Below are positions 40,650 through 51,200 of a stretch of 64,000 bases of DNA, piece by piece. Within the stretch, counting starts at the first letter, position 1. Each line of letters starts with the position of its first letter. The notes below the pieces were generated by a model. The model ran no database searches. It worked only from the letters and a program-made list of their open reading frames with translations, and was not told the origin of the DNA. A program made the position numbers and the translations under genes. Where the stretch lies: contig JAKALA010000009.1 in NCBI GenBank assembly GCA_021813325.1, positions 1 through 64,000 on the forward strand. The letters are read 5' to 3'. The stretch is from a bacterium (GTDB lineage: Bacteria; Verrucomicrobiota; Verrucomicrobiia; Limisphaerales; UBA11358).

Positions 40650-42563
40650 ATGAATTCGGGCCAAGCTTCTCCGAAAAAAACAATTGATAAAGACTTTGTC
40701 CTGCCGGTGGACGGCTTTACCGGCACGCCGGAAGAAATCCAGCGCCAGTGGTTTGAGCAGATTTACCGGGGGCGTGGCGACTCCATGCGGCAGCTCACCT
40801 GGCGGGCGGTGATCATGGGCTCGGCGCTGGGCGGCATTCTCTCGCTTACGAATCTCTACATCGGCTTGAAATCCGGCTGGTCCATGGGCGTGGCGATCAC
40901 GGCCTGCATTCTCTCCTACGCCATTTGGACCACGTTGGTCAAAATTCGCGTGGCCCGCACGCCGATGAGCATCCTGGAAAACAACTGCATGCAGTCGTGC
41001 GCCAGTTCGGCGGGTTACTCCACGGGCGGGACTTTGGTGTCCGCTTTTTCCGCGTTCATCATGCTGAACGGCCATTCCCTGTCCGTCTCGCTGACGCTCG
41101 CCTGGGTGTTCTTTCTGGCCATTCTCGGAGTCACGATGGCCGTGCCGATGAAGAAGCAAATGATCAACATTGAGCAACTCCGCTTTCCCAGCGGCGTGGC
41201 GGCGGCGGAAACCTTGCGCGCCTTGCACTCGCACGGCGCCAAAGGCATGCGCGCCGCCAAGGCGCTGGGCATTGCGGGCGCGCTGGCGGCCATTGATAAT
41301 TTTGTCCACGACGGATTTGCGGCCATTCCCAAGTTGGCGGCTTTTTCCAGCGATGCTTTGGTGATGCACTTGAACAAGCTGGTTTTCGGGGCCACTTGGA
41401 TGGGGCGCACCGTGATGTTCAGTTGGGAGCCAATTTTCATCGCGTCCGGCGCCATCATGGGCATGCGCGTGTGCGCGAGCATTCTGGTGGGCAGCATGAT
41501 TTATTGGGTGGCGTATGTGCCGTGGTTGCAGCATCAGGGCTGGTTGACGCATGATGGGTTTCGCGATTGTGTGCAATGGACGTTGTGGCCGGGCGTTTCC
41601 TGCATGGTTTTTGCGAGCTTGATGGATTTGATTTTGAAATGGCGCATTTCCCTCCGGGCGTTTGCCGACTTGGGAAAGATGTTTTCTCCCAAATCAAAAT
41701 TGTCTGACGAGATGGAGGCCATTGAGACGCCCATGTCCTGGTTTGCGCTGGGACAGTTGATTTCCTTGATCGCTCTGTCCATTCTTGCGCATGCGACATT
41801 TGGCATGCCTTACTGGCAAAGCGCCGTGGCGGTCATTTTGTCCTTTGCGCTGGCGCTGGTGGCCTGCCGCGTGACGGGCGAAACGGACACAACGCCGATG
41901 GGCCCGTTGGGCAAGGTCACCCAGCTCACGTTCGGCGCGTTGAATCCGGGAAACATGAACGTCAATTTGATGAGCGCCAACATCACCGCCGGGGCCGTGG
42001 GATCTTCGGCGGACCTGCTGACCGATTTGAAAAGCGGTTATCTGCTGGGCGCGAATCCGCGCAAACAATTTCTCGCGCAGTTTTCCGGGATTTTTATCGG
42101 CACCGTGGTCAGCGTGCTGGCTTTTCAATTGATCGTGGATAAACCGGACGTGATCGGCTCGGACCAATTTCCGGCGCCGGCGGCGCAAACCTGGGCGGCC
42201 GTGGCGCAGGCGTTGAGCAAGGGTTTTGAAGCGCTGGGGGCGGTCAAAGTTTGGAGCATCGTGGCCGGCGGGGTGACTGGCGTGGGGCTGACGATTTTGC
42301 CGGTGCTATTTCCCAAACGGATCAATTTTCTGCCATCGGCTTCCGGCGTTGGCTTGGCCGGAATTTTTCAATGGTATTACGGCGTGCTGTTTTTCATGGG
42401 CGCGGCGATGGCCTGGGGCTTCCGGAAAAAATCACCGGTCAAAGCCGAAGAGTTTACTTATCCCGTCGCTTCGGGCGTCATGGCGGGCGGCGCCTTGATG
42501 GGCGTGGCGATCATCTTCTGGCAAAATGGTCCTGATATTTTGAAGAAGCTGATGGGACACTGA
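40650..42563 (+). CDS. OPT-family oligopeptide transporter
   Basis: Inner-membrane carrier of the OPT family, which imports oligopeptides or metal-chelate compounds with protons. 637 residues with about 14 or more hydrophobic segments. Family-like stretches include SLTNLYIGLKSGWSMGVAIT near residue 70, ENNCMQSCASSAGYSTGGTL, INIEQLRFPSGVAAAETLRA and ITAGAVGSSADLLTDLKSGY. The Cys-containing ENNCMQSCASSAGYS segment and the RFPSG motif are typical. Two possible ATGs at 40641 and 40650 share the same frame; 40650 has the better-spaced GAGG. Neighbouring genes do not reveal the substrate. Confidence 0.9.
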   Translation: MNSGQASPKKTIDKDFVLPVDGFTGTPEEIQRQWFEQIYRGRGDSMRQLTWRAVIMGSALGGILSLTNLYIGLKSGWSMGVAITACILSYAIWTTLVKIRVARTPMSILENNCMQSCASSAGYSTGGTLVSAFSAFIMLNGHSLSVSLTLAWVFFLAILGVTMAVPMKKQMINIEQLRFPSGVAAAETLRALHSHGAKGMRAAKALGIAGALAAIDNFVHDGFAAIPKLAAFSSDALVMHLNKLVFGATWMGRTVMFSWEPIFIASGAIMGMRVCASILVGSMIYWVAYVPWLQHQGWLTHDGFRDCVQWTLWPGVSCMVFASLMDLILKWRISLRAFADLGKMFSPKSKLSDEMEAIETPMSWFALGQLISLIALSILAHATFGMPYWQSAVAVILSFALALVACRVTGETDTTPMGPLGKVTQLTFGALNPGNMNVNLMSANITAGAVGSSADLLTDLKSGYLLGANPRKQFLAQFSGIFIGTVVSVLAFQLIVDKPDVIGSDQFPAPAAQTWAAVAQALSKGFEALGAVKVWSIVAGGVTGVGLTILPVLFPKRINFLPSASGVGLAGIFQWYYGVLFFMGAAMAWGFRKKSPVKAEEFTYPVASGVMAGGALMGVAIIFWQNGPDILKKLMGH

Positions 42564-42577
42564 GGTGAATTTGAAAT

Positions 42578-43681
42578 TTAAAAAGGCCAGTTCAGTCCGG
42601 CTGAAAGATAGATCTGGCCGCCCAGATTCAAAGTGCCTTCCCGGCCGCCGCCGCCAAAGCCGGCGTTGCCCATGGGCATGTATTGCGCGCTGACATAAAC
42701 ATCGGCATTTCTGCCGCTGTCATTGAAGTGATACATGACCGTGGCATTTACGTAGCCGCCATAAACCACATCGGCGCCGTCGATTTTACCGTAGCTGTGC
42801 GCGCTGGAGCCGCTGGTGGTGATGGTTTCGTTGTAGCTGTATTTGCCGGAGGCAACGCCGATGGCCGGCCCCGCGCCCAAGCTCACGCCGATTCGTTCCG
42901 TGACATCCCAATAAAATGACGGCCCGAGGCGAATGGTGTAGAGCGACACATCCAGCGAATGGGAACCGGACACCGTGCCGCTGGTGGTGGTTGGACCTGG
43001 AAGTTTATTCCCCGTTGCAGAGATCAAAGTCCCTTGTCCGCTGGAGCCGCCCTGATACGGAGCGCCGGGCACATCAATGTTGCCCGTGTCAAAGGTGTAA
43101 ACGCTTTGGGTGATCGTCCCATCGACGGTGCGGTTGTCGGAAATGTTGACCGACAGCAAACCAAAGCCCAATTCCCAGCCGACGCGCGCATGTTTCCAAT
43201 ACCAGAGATTGCCGCCGTAGGCCAATTCAAAGCCCGGAATGGCGTTCTTGTCATCGTGTCCGCCGCCGCTGGCGTTAAAGTCGGACAGCGCGGTCATTTT
43301 CAACGTGTGACTGACCGCGTCGTATTGCGAAGCGCTGTTGTATCCCCAGTAGCTCGTGTGACCGCGAGCATTCCCGGTCTGATCGGTGCGCACGTAGCCA
43401 TCGGCAAAAATGCCATTGGCCGGGTCATTGCCGGAAATTCCAAAGCCGCCCTGCATTTTGAAATCGGCGCTGAGGTTGAAACCCACCAGCGCGCCGACGC
43501 GGAAATGCCGCGTCCAGTCATCCGCATCCGATGGAATGCGGACAAATTTGCTGGAGTCGGCGTCATTGTAGATGCCCGGTTGCGCTTTTGCCGATGGGAC
43601 AAATCCGGCCAGGCAACAAACCGCCCCCCACGCATACGGCCTGCGAAAACATTTTGCAAACTGGCGCTTCGGTTTCGGCAT
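42578..43681 (-). CDS. Outer-membrane beta-barrel protein
   Basis: Exported protein of 367 residues, signal peptide to about residue 33 (LAGFVPSAKA). From residue about 60 it shows alternating aromatic/polar strands (FRVGALVGFNLSADFKMQGG, ADVVYGGYVNATVMYHF) and ends in Phe (LGGQIYLSAGLNWPF), all typical of an outer-membrane barrel. The loop region has Gly/Ser/Thr repeats. No enzyme motif; could be a porin or OmpW/adhesin-like small barrel. It lies 3 bases after the DUF11-like gene on the same strand, so the two are probably cotranscribed. Confidence 0.65.
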   Translation of the reverse strand: MPKPKRQFAKCFRRPYAWGAVCCLAGFVPSAKAQPGIYNDADSSKFVRIPSDADDWTRHFRVGALVGFNLSADFKMQGGFGISGNDPANGIFADGYVRTDQTGNARGHTSYWGYNSASQYDAVSHTLKMTALSDFNASGGGHDDKNAIPGFELAYGGNLWYWKHARVGWELGFGLLSVNISDNRTVDGTITQSVYTFDTGNIDVPGAPYQGGSSGQGTLISATGNKLPGPTTTSGTVSGSHSLDVSLYTIRLGPSFYWDVTERIGVSLGAGPAIGVASGKYSYNETITTSGSSAHSYGKIDGADVVYGGYVNATVMYHFNDSGRNADVYVSAQYMPMGNAGFGGGGREGTLNLGGQIYLSAGLNWPF

Positions 43682-43684
43682 GGT

Positions 43685-45079
43685 TCAGGGATTTTGATAA
43701 ACGCGGTAAAAACGCCGGGGGGAGTTTGTCACCGCACTGATCGTGGCCGGCGGCCCATAATCAATCCATTGCACCGCGTTGGCCGGAGCGACGACCGAGG
43801 GCGGCGCGATCCTGGCGTTCGTGAACGCGAGATTGTCGCTGTAAACCACGGTGTAAGCACGTCCCGGAGTGGCGGGAAATTCAATCAACATGCGTTTATC
43901 GCTGAGTTGGATGATTCGCCTGAGGTTGACGTTGGTGCTGGTTTGACTGACGGCTGGCGGTGTCCAATCCGGAACGGTGACCGCAAAAGGATTCAACTGG
44001 CCATTCGTAAAGGGAAACGGTGTCCGGGAATTATTGATGTATTGCAACAGCAGATCGAGCTTGGCACCCGCCGCCAACGTTGCGGGATAGACCACAAATG
44101 GATTGCCGTTGTTGGTGCCAACCGCGTTGACCAAGCGGTTCGTCAGTCCGGAGACAACCACGCGCACGGCGGGGACATCGTTGGCGCCGACGTTGACGAC
44201 CTGAACAAGTTGTTCCATCAAGCCGTTCTGATAATTGATGGTTTGCGCCGAGTTGGTAAAGGCGATCAACTGACTGGCGGGATAGGCGCTGATGAGCAGG
44301 TTCGTGCTGGCGGTGTTGTTGGCTAGGTTGGCATCGAGAATTCCCGGCGCGCCAATGCCGGCGGTAAAGGCCAGAATGTTGGCGTTGGTCGGCTGGATGG
44401 AGATTTGCACCGTGATGGCATCGCCGCTGTGCATGGCTCCCAGGTCGAAGAGCTGGCTGGAGCCGGAGGCGGTGTAACTTTTGCTGGCACTGATGAGCAG
44501 GACACTGGCCGGAAGCGTATTGGTCAACAAAACATCGGGCGCGGCATCGGGGCCGGAATTGGTAACGGTGATCGTGTAAGCGGTCAGATCACTCGCATAA
44601 ATGTGTTGGATGGGGCCGGCCAGGCGAATTCCCAATTCGGCGTCCGCCGAGTAGATTTCCGTGACGACATTGGTGCCCGCAACGTTGGTCGCCTGCAACG
44701 CTCCCGCCACGACCGTGTTGGTCAAAACGCCGCTGGAAATAGGAATGACCGTCAAAGTCATGGTGGCGGTGCCGCCATTGGTCATCGGGCCTAGGCCGAA
44801 GATCAGGTTTCCCGAGGCGATGTAGTTGCTCCCCTGGCTGCTGGTGGCGCTCGCGAGTGTGACTTGGGCGGAAAAACTGTTGGTGACCGCCGGGCTGGGC
44901 AAAAAGTATCCCGCGAGATTGGTTAGATAAATATTATAGGTAATGGAGTTGGTTCCGACGACCTGATTGGTGGAAGGCTGCACCGATAGTCCAAAGCTTT
45001 GCCCCTGCGCCTGCAAACCCTGCGTCAGCCAGGCGACAAGAACCAGCAACCAAAGTTGAGTTTTATGGGGAAACTTCAT
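43685..45079 (-). CDS. Secreted DUF11-type repeat protein
   Basis: Secreted protein of 464 residues from ATG 45079, signal peptide to about residue 25 (TQGLQAQ). It contains beta-sandwich repeats like DUF11: SDLTAYTITVTNSGPDAAPD followed by LLTNTLPASVLLISAS, with more degenerate copies before and after. Asn/Thr-rich. The last 75 residues (PGRAYTVVYSDNLAFTNARI to RRFYRVYQNP) form a separate module seen at the end of many Verrucomicrobial secreted proteins. Start chosen over the longer frame (20 extra residues). Cotranscribed with the barrel gene (stop 43685, next start 43681). Function unknown, probably surface or extracellular. Confidence 0.7.
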   Translation of the reverse strand: MKFPHKTQLWLLVLVAWLTQGLQAQGQSFGLSVQPSTNQVVGTNSITYNIYLTNLAGYFLPSPAVTNSFSAQVTLASATSSQGSNYIASGNLIFGLGPMTNGGTATMTLTVIPISSGVLTNTVVAGALQATNVAGTNVVTEIYSADAELGIRLAGPIQHIYASDLTAYTITVTNSGPDAAPDVLLTNTLPASVLLISASKSYTASGSSQLFDLGAMHSGDAITVQISIQPTNANILAFTAGIGAPGILDANLANNTASTNLLISAYPASQLIAFTNSAQTINYQNGLMEQLVQVVNVGANDVPAVRVVVSGLTNRLVNAVGTNNGNPFVVYPATLAAGAKLDLLLQYINNSRTPFPFTNGQLNPFAVTVPDWTPPAVSQTSTNVNLRRIIQLSDKRMLIEFPATPGRAYTVVYSDNLAFTNARIAPPSVVAPANAVQWIDYGPPATISAVTNSPRRFYRVYQNP

Positions 45080-45217
45080 GCCCAATGAAATTCCAAATTC
45101 TAACACCACCAGTTTGCGGAAGTTTCGCGGACGAAGCAAGCATCGCCCGTGACTTCAAGCCGGTTGTGATGGCCCCTTTCAGATCGAATTTTGGCCGGCG
45201 GGTGATATTCTGCGGAC

Positions 45218-45583
45218 ATGTTTTTGGCGACATCCAATTTAAGCAGGCGATTGCTGGTCATCAGCTACATTGGACGGGTCGGTCCGAATGACCTCGTGCA
45301 AGGCGAGCGTGATCTGCGAGAATTGCTGGCCAGCCTGCCACCCGGTTTTGGCGTGCTGGCGGATCTCTCGCTTATGGAGTCCATGGATCCGGATTGCCTG
45401 CCGATACTCGGACGCATCATGGACCTGTGCCAGCAACGTGGCGTGGGGAAAATTGTGCGCGTGATTCCTGACCCGGAAAAAGACATCGGATTCAACATCA
45501 TGACCATCTTTCATTACCCCGGACATCCGCAAATCATCACTTGCTCCAGCCTGATCGAAGCGGGGCAGCATCTGTCCGTTTAG
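45218..45583 (+). CDS. Small STAS-like protein of unknown function
   Basis: 121-residue protein. RRLLVISYIGRVGPNDLVQG and GFGVLADLSLMESMDPDCLP alternate strands and helices like STAS/SpoIIAA-like domains, although the phosphorylatable Ser is not evident. It contains LCQQRGVGKIVRVIPDPEKD, a strand-helix-strand part. No signal peptide. The stop overlaps by 3 bases with the stop of the converging rsmE gene. No partner kinase or sigma gene nearby. Classified from fold-like pattern only. Confidence 0.5.
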   Translation: MFLATSNLSRRLLVISYIGRVGPNDLVQGERDLRELLASLPPGFGVLADLSLMESMDPDCLPILGRIMDLCQQRGVGKIVRVIPDPEKDIGFNIMTIFHYPGHPQIITCSSLIEAGQHLSV

Positions 45584-46329
45584 CTGCAAGACAGTTCGTA
45601 ATTCAGAAAGGAGAGACAATAGATCGCGGCCGTTTCCACCCGCAAAGTCAGGTCGCCAAGTGTGATGGGATGAGCGCCTGTCGCCTCAATGGCGAGCAAT
45701 TCTTCTCTGGTAAAATCCCCCTCCGGGCCGATCCACACGCCGGCATTTTTCGGGCGACGCCCGTTGGCCGATTGGAAATCCTTAAACACCTGATGCGGAT
45801 GGCGGCGTTCGGTTTGCAATGAACCCACCAGCATGAGTTCCGGAAGCGGTTTGCGGGATAAAAAGTCTTTCAGAGATATTGGGGCTTCGACTTTTGGCAG
45901 CCACGCGGCACCGCATTGTTTGATGGCTTCAATGGCCACCTGCTGCCATTTGTCGCGTTTGTGCTCGGCTCCTTCGTTATCCAGTTGGGTTACGACGCGT
46001 TCGGTCAACAGCGGAACGATCCGGCCGGTTCCCAGCTCGACTGCTTTTTGAATGATGCTTTCGATGATTTTTCCCTTTGGAACCGCCACAAACAGACTGA
46101 TCGGGCAGGGCGGGGCAGGCTTGGAAAGCTGTTCCCGCACCGCGAGAAAGGTGGAATCTTTTGCGGTGCTTTCCACGTCGCACAGGTATTCACAACCTTC
46201 GCCATCAAGCACCGTCACCCGTTCGCCCCGCTGCAAGCGCAAGACATGCAGGGCATGATGCGCTTCCCGGCCAACCAACTGCAAGGTCGGCCCATCGCAA
46301 GCTTGGGGTGGCAAATAAAACCGATGCAT
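45580..46329 (-). CDS. rsmE: 16S rRNA (uracil-1498-N3)-methyltransferase
   Basis: SPOUT-class rRNA methyltransferase that methylates U1498 of 16S rRNA with SAM. 249 residues. The N-terminal PUA-like part has HALHVLRLQRGERVTVLDGEG; the knotted domain shows AVPKGKIIESIIQKAVELG, then WIGPEGDFTREELLAIE and LTLRVETAAIYCLSFLNYEL, the conserved GPEGGxxxxE and LRxETA motifs (here GPEGD). It lies 78 bases after dnaJ, as in many bacteria where rsmE follows dnaJ. Confidence 0.92.
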   Translation of the reverse strand: MHRFYLPPQACDGPTLQLVGREAHHALHVLRLQRGERVTVLDGEGCEYLCDVESTAKDSTFLAVREQLSKPAPPCPISLFVAVPKGKIIESIIQKAVELGTGRIVPLLTERVVTQLDNEGAEHKRDKWQQVAIEAIKQCGAAWLPKVEAPISLKDFLSRKPLPELMLVGSLQTERRHPHQVFKDFQSANGRRPKNAGVWIGPEGDFTREELLAIEATGAHPITLGDLTLRVETAAIYCLSFLNYELSCS

Positions 46330-46407
46330 GAACCTACGATATTGAATCTGTCCTCAATTCCGCAAGCGCTGCCTGCGGACGTTTGAAATGGGTGCCGGTT
46401 CCGTTGG

Positions 46408-47553
46408 CTATTTGAAAAACTTCTTGGCCTTTTCAAAAAAGCCTTGAGCCAGCGGAGCCTCCTTGCCGTCGCAAAGGGCGGCAAACTCCTGGAGCTTTTG
46501 TTTTTGATCGGCATTCAGGCGTGTTGGCACTTCAACCTGCACGCGCACATGCAAATCGCCGTGTCCGTAACCTTGCAGATTTTTGACGCCGCGGCTTTTG
46601 AGCCGGAGAATGGTGCCGGGCTGCGTGCCGGCCGGGATTTTGACGGTGGCCCGGCCTTCCAGCGTGGGCACTTCAATTTCCGAACCCAGGGTGGCTTGGA
46701 CAAAACTCACCGGCACTTCGCACAGCAAGTCGTCGCCTTCGCGTGAAAAAATTTCATGTGCTTTGACTTGAAGGAAAACGTAAAGGTCGCCCGCCGGACC
46801 GCCGCGCCCGCCGGCTTCGCCGTTGCCGGAAGAACGCAGGCGGGTGCCGCCTTCCACACCGGCGGGAATACGCAGTTTGATTTTAGAGGTGCGTTCGTAT
46901 TTGCCGTTGCCGGAGCACTTCTTGCAGGGCTTTTCCAGAATGCGCCCGGCGCCTTTGCAGTGCGGACATGTCTGGGCAATGCTGAAAATGCCACGCGAGG
47001 TGAGCACCTGGCCGCGTCCACCGCAAGTGCCGCACTGCCGCATCTTGGAGCCGGGTTCGGCTCCGGAACCATCGCAACTGTCGCACTTGTCGGGCTTGGT
47101 GACGGAGATTTCCTTTTCGCAGCCCAAGGCCGCCTCTTCGAGCGTGATTTGCAGGTCGTAACGCAAATCATCGCCCCGCTGCGGCCCGCTGGGATCTTGT
47201 CCGCCGCCGAACAGGTTTTCAAAAATGCTGCCCCCGCCGCCCCCGCCGAACACTTCGCGGAAGATGTCAAACGGATCATGGAATCCGCCGCCACCACCGA
47301 ATCCGCCGCCGCGGGCGCGGGCGCGCGGATCAAATGCGTCGTGTCCGTATTGGTCATACGCCGACCGCTTTTGCGGGTCGCTCAAGATTTCATAGGCGTG
47401 GCCCAGTTCCTTGAAATTTTCTTCGGCCTGTTTGTCACCCGGATTTTTATCCGGATGAAATTTCACCGCCAATTTGCGGTAAGCCTTCTTGATTTCCTCG
47501 TCGCTTGCATTGCGCGCCACCCCAAGAACTTCGTAGTAATCGCGTTTGGTCAT
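46408..47553 (-). CDS. dnaJ: Chaperone DnaJ (Hsp40)
   Basis: Co-chaperone stimulating DnaK ATPase. 381 residues. The J domain (residues 1-70) has the HPD motif in [11 protein letters not shown]; a Gly/Phe-rich linker follows. Four CxxCxGxG repeats are present: [24 protein letters not shown] and CKKCSGNG, then the C-terminal substrate-binding region with [20 protein letters not shown]. It starts 51 bases after grpE. dnaK is not in this window. Confidence 0.97.
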   Translation of the reverse strand: MTKRDYYEVLGVARNASDEEIKKAYRKLAVKFHPDKNPGDKQAEENFKELGHAYEILSDPQKRSAYDQYGHDAFDPRARARGGGFGGGGGFHDPFDIFREVFGGGGGGSIFENLFGGGQDPSGPQRGDDLRYDLQITLEEAALGCEKEISVTKPDKCDSCDGSGAEPGSKMRQCGTCGGRGQVLTSRGIFSIAQTCPHCKGAGRILEKPCKKCSGNGKYERTSKIKLRIPAGVEGGTRLRSSGNGEAGGRGGPAGDLYVFLQVKAHEIFSREGDDLLCEVPVSFVQATLGSEIEVPTLEGRATVKIPAGTQPGTILRLKSRGVKNLQGYGHGDLHVRVQVEVPTRLNADQKQKLQEFAALCDGKEAPLAQGFFEKAKKFFK

Positions 47554-47603
47554 GTGAAATAGTCAGTAAAAGATGAACACTCCGGCTAAAAAACATTCGA
47601 CGT

Positions 47604-48167
47604 TCAATCCGCCTTGTCGGCGGGTTTTTTGGCGACAATGACCGTGGCGGGGCGCAGCAGGCGGTCCTTCAGTTTGTATCCTTTGCGGAGCTGCTGCAGC
47701 ACGTTGCCTTCGGCGGTTTCGGCGGATTCCTGCTCCGAGACGGCTTCGTGAAAATTGGGATCAAACGGTTTGCCGGTGGAATCGATTTCCTCCAGTCCGG
47801 TCTCGGTCAAGACGGACCGCAACTGTTGCAGAATCATGGCCACGCCGGATTGGAATGAGGCCAACTGGTCGCCGCCCTGCACATTTTTTTGCGCCGCGTT
47901 CAGCGCCATTTCAAAATTGTCCAGCACAGGCAGCAGTTTGTGGACGAGGGAAAAGTTGGCGTGATGGGCCGCCTCGATTTTTTCGCGCGCGGCCCGTTTT
48001 TTGAAGTTGTCAAAATCCGCCACGGTGCGCAGCAGGCGTTCCCAATGTTCATCGGCCTTGGCGGCCTTGGCCTTGAGTTCGGCCAACTGCTCGTCCGTCA
48101 GCGGGGTGGTCTCCGCCGGGGCGGCGGGTGTTTCCGGAGTTGGCGTTTCGTCTTTGGTTTTGCTCAT
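47604..48167 (-). CDS. grpE: Nucleotide exchange factor GrpE
   Basis: DnaK nucleotide exchange factor, 187 residues from ATG 48167 (longer frame rejected: it adds a short unrelated N-terminus). Acidic/Pro-rich start, then a long helix (LLRTVADFDNFKKRAAREKI) and the beta domain with GKPFDPNFHEAVSEQES and RKGYKLKDRLLRPATVIVAK, the GrpE signature. Upstream of dnaJ on the same strand; no CIRCE element is visible. The 97 bases between grpE and the DUF2723 gene hold no motif I can name. Confidence 0.94.
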   Translation of the reverse strand: MSKTKDETPTPETPAAPAETTPLTDEQLAELKAKAAKADEHWERLLRTVADFDNFKKRAAREKIEAAHHANFSLVHKLLPVLDNFEMALNAAQKNVQGGDQLASFQSGVAMILQQLRSVLTETGLEEIDSTGKPFDPNFHEAVSEQESAETAEGNVLQQLRKGYKLKDRLLRPATVIVAKKPADKAD

Positions 48168-48264
48168 GAAAAATGGGTGCAAAAAATTCAGGCGTGCAAT
48201 GTAGCAGATGCACGCCTGTCGGGCAACGGGCAAGACAGTTCCGCCCGAAAGTTTGCGGGGTCGA

Positions 48265-51200
48265 TTATTTGGGCGGAATCAGCTTCTGAAATTCCGGCAG
48301 CGGTCGCATCGAGTTGAAATGCGGATCTCGGCGGACTTCCGCCACCAGATCCCGCGCGGTCGGATTCGTTTTCAGCCGCTGGTTGCTGAGATCCACGGCG
48401 GCTTGGAGATTGGTCAAAGCGGCGGCGGTGTGTCCCAAATAGGCTTGCAGGGCGGCCAGGTCATAATGGGGATCGGCCTGGGCCGGGTCAAGATCGACGA
48501 GTTTTTGCAGCGCCACTTCGAGTTTTGGGAGGTTCTGGAACTGCGAGAAATAGCTGGCGATGATGGAGACTTCGGCAGTTTTTACCCCGGGGTTGGTCAG
48601 AGCCTGATCAAACATCTCAATCGCCCGGTTGGTTTCTTGCATTTGCGCGTAGGTGACGCCCAGCGCGATGAGGTTCTGGAAATTGCCGGGATTGGTCCGG
48701 GCGGTTTTTTCCATTTTATCAACCTGGCCAAAAGCCTTGGTGCGGTCGTCGTTTTCCTGCTTGAATTTCTTGAGGGTTTCAATCAAGTCAATGATCTGCT
48801 GGTTATACGGATCCAACTTTTGACAAGTCTGAGCCACGATGAGCGCGTCGTCGAAGCGTCCCAGCGGCAGCAGGAAGTTGATGTAACGGAACACGGCCTC
48901 GGGGCTGTAGGGACAGAACGCGAAGGCTTGCTTGAACGCAAAATCCGTTTCGCGGATCAGCGCCGCCTGGGCGGCCGGCGTTTTCTGGCGGTATTCCGGC
49001 GGGCATTGCGGCGAGAGGCGCCATGCATACATGCCGGCCTGGGAGCTGCGCAATTTGGAGAAGGCTTTTTGGGCGCTGTCGTCACGGATGAAGGCCCGGT
49101 CGCCGGTGTAACCCTTGTAATTGTTGCCGATGTAGGTGCGCTCGGCAAAGTCGGCGATTTGCTGCACGGTGGTGTCGTAGGTGATCCAGTTGCCGCAGAG
49201 CCGCGGGGCAAAATCCGTCCAGAACTTGTGATCCAGATCGAACATGTCCTGCGTCAATTCGGTGACCGGCTGGCGGTTGATCTTCATGATGACTCCGAAC
49301 GGGGTTTCATGGGGATACATCCAATCCAACGGGAAGCTTTCCTCGACGTAGAATTCATTGGTCGGGTTCTGGTCAAAAATCACCTTGCACAGCAGTCCGT
49401 TGATTTTCATGACCGCCACCTGGCCGGACACCTGGACATGACCATTCTCCACATGCACTTCTTCGCCGGGCGAGAGCTGGTTGAGCTGGGCGCGGCGGGC
49501 GGCATCCTGGGTGTATTCTTCAAAGGATTTTTGGGAATCAGCCCCCGACGGGATGTAAATCTCATTTGGCGGATACACGCCCCGGGCGCGGCGGTAGCCT
49601 TCGACATACTTGCCCCAAGCGGTGAATGGACGGTCCAGAATTTCGTCCAACGTCCAGTTGACCAAGTGGAACAATCCCTGGTCGGAAGTTTGCCGGCAGA
49701 TGTCATCTTCCTGGGCTTGGAGCATGCCCTGCTGCTGCTGGATATAGCCCCGCATCTGGGGATCCTGGATTTGTTGCAATTGCTCGTCCGTCTTGAAATT
49801 TTTCGTCAACGAACTGCCCACGACTTTTCGCCAGCCATGAACGCCGATGCTGAAAATGTATTTGGACAATTCACTGAAGAACGGCGGGTCAATCTGCTTG
49901 GAACGGTTGTATTGGGCGCGGAGATAATCCAAATAGGTTCCATCGGCCAGGGCGTTTTGCGTGATGATGTAAACATCGCGCCGGTCAAAATGCTGGTCTT
50001 GCTTGGGCTGGCAGCGATGCGGAATGAAGCTTTCGCAGAAAATGATGTAGGTCGGGCAGAACCGGCCCGGATCGGTGCCGCCGAAGAGGATCGTGTTCCG
50101 CGCCATTTCCGGATAAATGAGCTTGGCATTTTTCGGATCTTTCAACAGTTCGGCGCGGCGGACATTGTCATAACTGAGCTGGCCGGTTTGCGGATCCTTG
50201 AACGGCGGCGTGAACATGTCATGGCCGAACCAGTAGCCAAACCAGTGGTTGCGCTGCTCGCTTTTATACCAGTGAGTCATGCCCGAATACACCGGCATCA
50301 ACATGAACAAGCCGAGCAAAATCGCGACCGGCCCGCGCGTGCGGTAAAACGCCAGGGCGCCGATAAAAATCACCGGGACGGCCAGCAGCACCAGATTGGC
50401 GAAAATCGGCAGCGCATACTGGTCTTTATTGAACGCCATGCCGATGTAATGCGGCAGTTTGAACCAATCGATTTCACCTGCCGGCCCGTAGTAAAGTTTG
50501 CCCGCGGCATCCACCAGGCAATAAAGCGCCAGCATCACCCCCACAATTCCGCCAATGAAACCCCACAGCCGGAACTTCGCATAATGTGTGGCCATGTAGG
50601 CCGCCAAAATAGTGGTGCCGTAACCGATCATGAGGGTGAACAAGCCGTGGGAAGCGATGAAGAAGACTTCGTTCAGGTCGGAGGCGGAACGATCCGGGGT
50701 CACATCCAGCAACCGCACCAGAATGACCGACAAACAGAAATAAACCGCCGTCAATCCAATGATCCAACCCCGTTCGCGTTTGTGCATTTTGTGCAGGAAA
50801 AAGAACGGCAGCAGGCCGATGAATATCAGCACCCAACTGAAGGAGTCTGACAAGCCTTCCACCAGATACCACAATTGAAAGGCAATCCGGCTGGGACTGG
50901 CAATCAACGTGGACGTGTTGGATTGATACTGGCCGCGGCTCAACGCATGGAAAAAGCCTTCGACCGTGCGCGGATAGCCCCATTGCATGGGCGGATCCGT
51001 CATGCAGGAAATGGGCATGTAAAGGTAGAACGAAACGCCCAGCATCCACGCCAGGCCCATGATCAGAACCACCTTCCATTCGGTGCCCAGTTTCCCGGTT
51101 TTGGTCGCCAGCCAGCCGGTGGCCAAAATGGAGCCGACCCCCACGATGTGGAAAATACCCACCTCAATCGGCGACATTGTATTGAGTGCCGGAATGGATT

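Noticed and set aside
46362..46381. 6-base hairpin between dnaJ and rsmE
   Set aside because: Short stem, no T-run on either strand; not convincing as terminator or regulatory site.
47609..47630. CCGCC-TTGTC-GGCGG followed by GTTTTTT on the plus strand
   Set aside because: Looks like an intrinsic terminator, but no plus-strand gene ends there; it is the end of the grpE coding sequence (KKPADKAD) read backwards.
48208..50850. 880-codon open frame on the plus strand
   Set aside because: It is antisense to the DUF2723 gene, which has clear membrane helices and motif LEDSGELCTGSFYAG; the plus-strand translation is His/Arg/Gln-rich with no domain.
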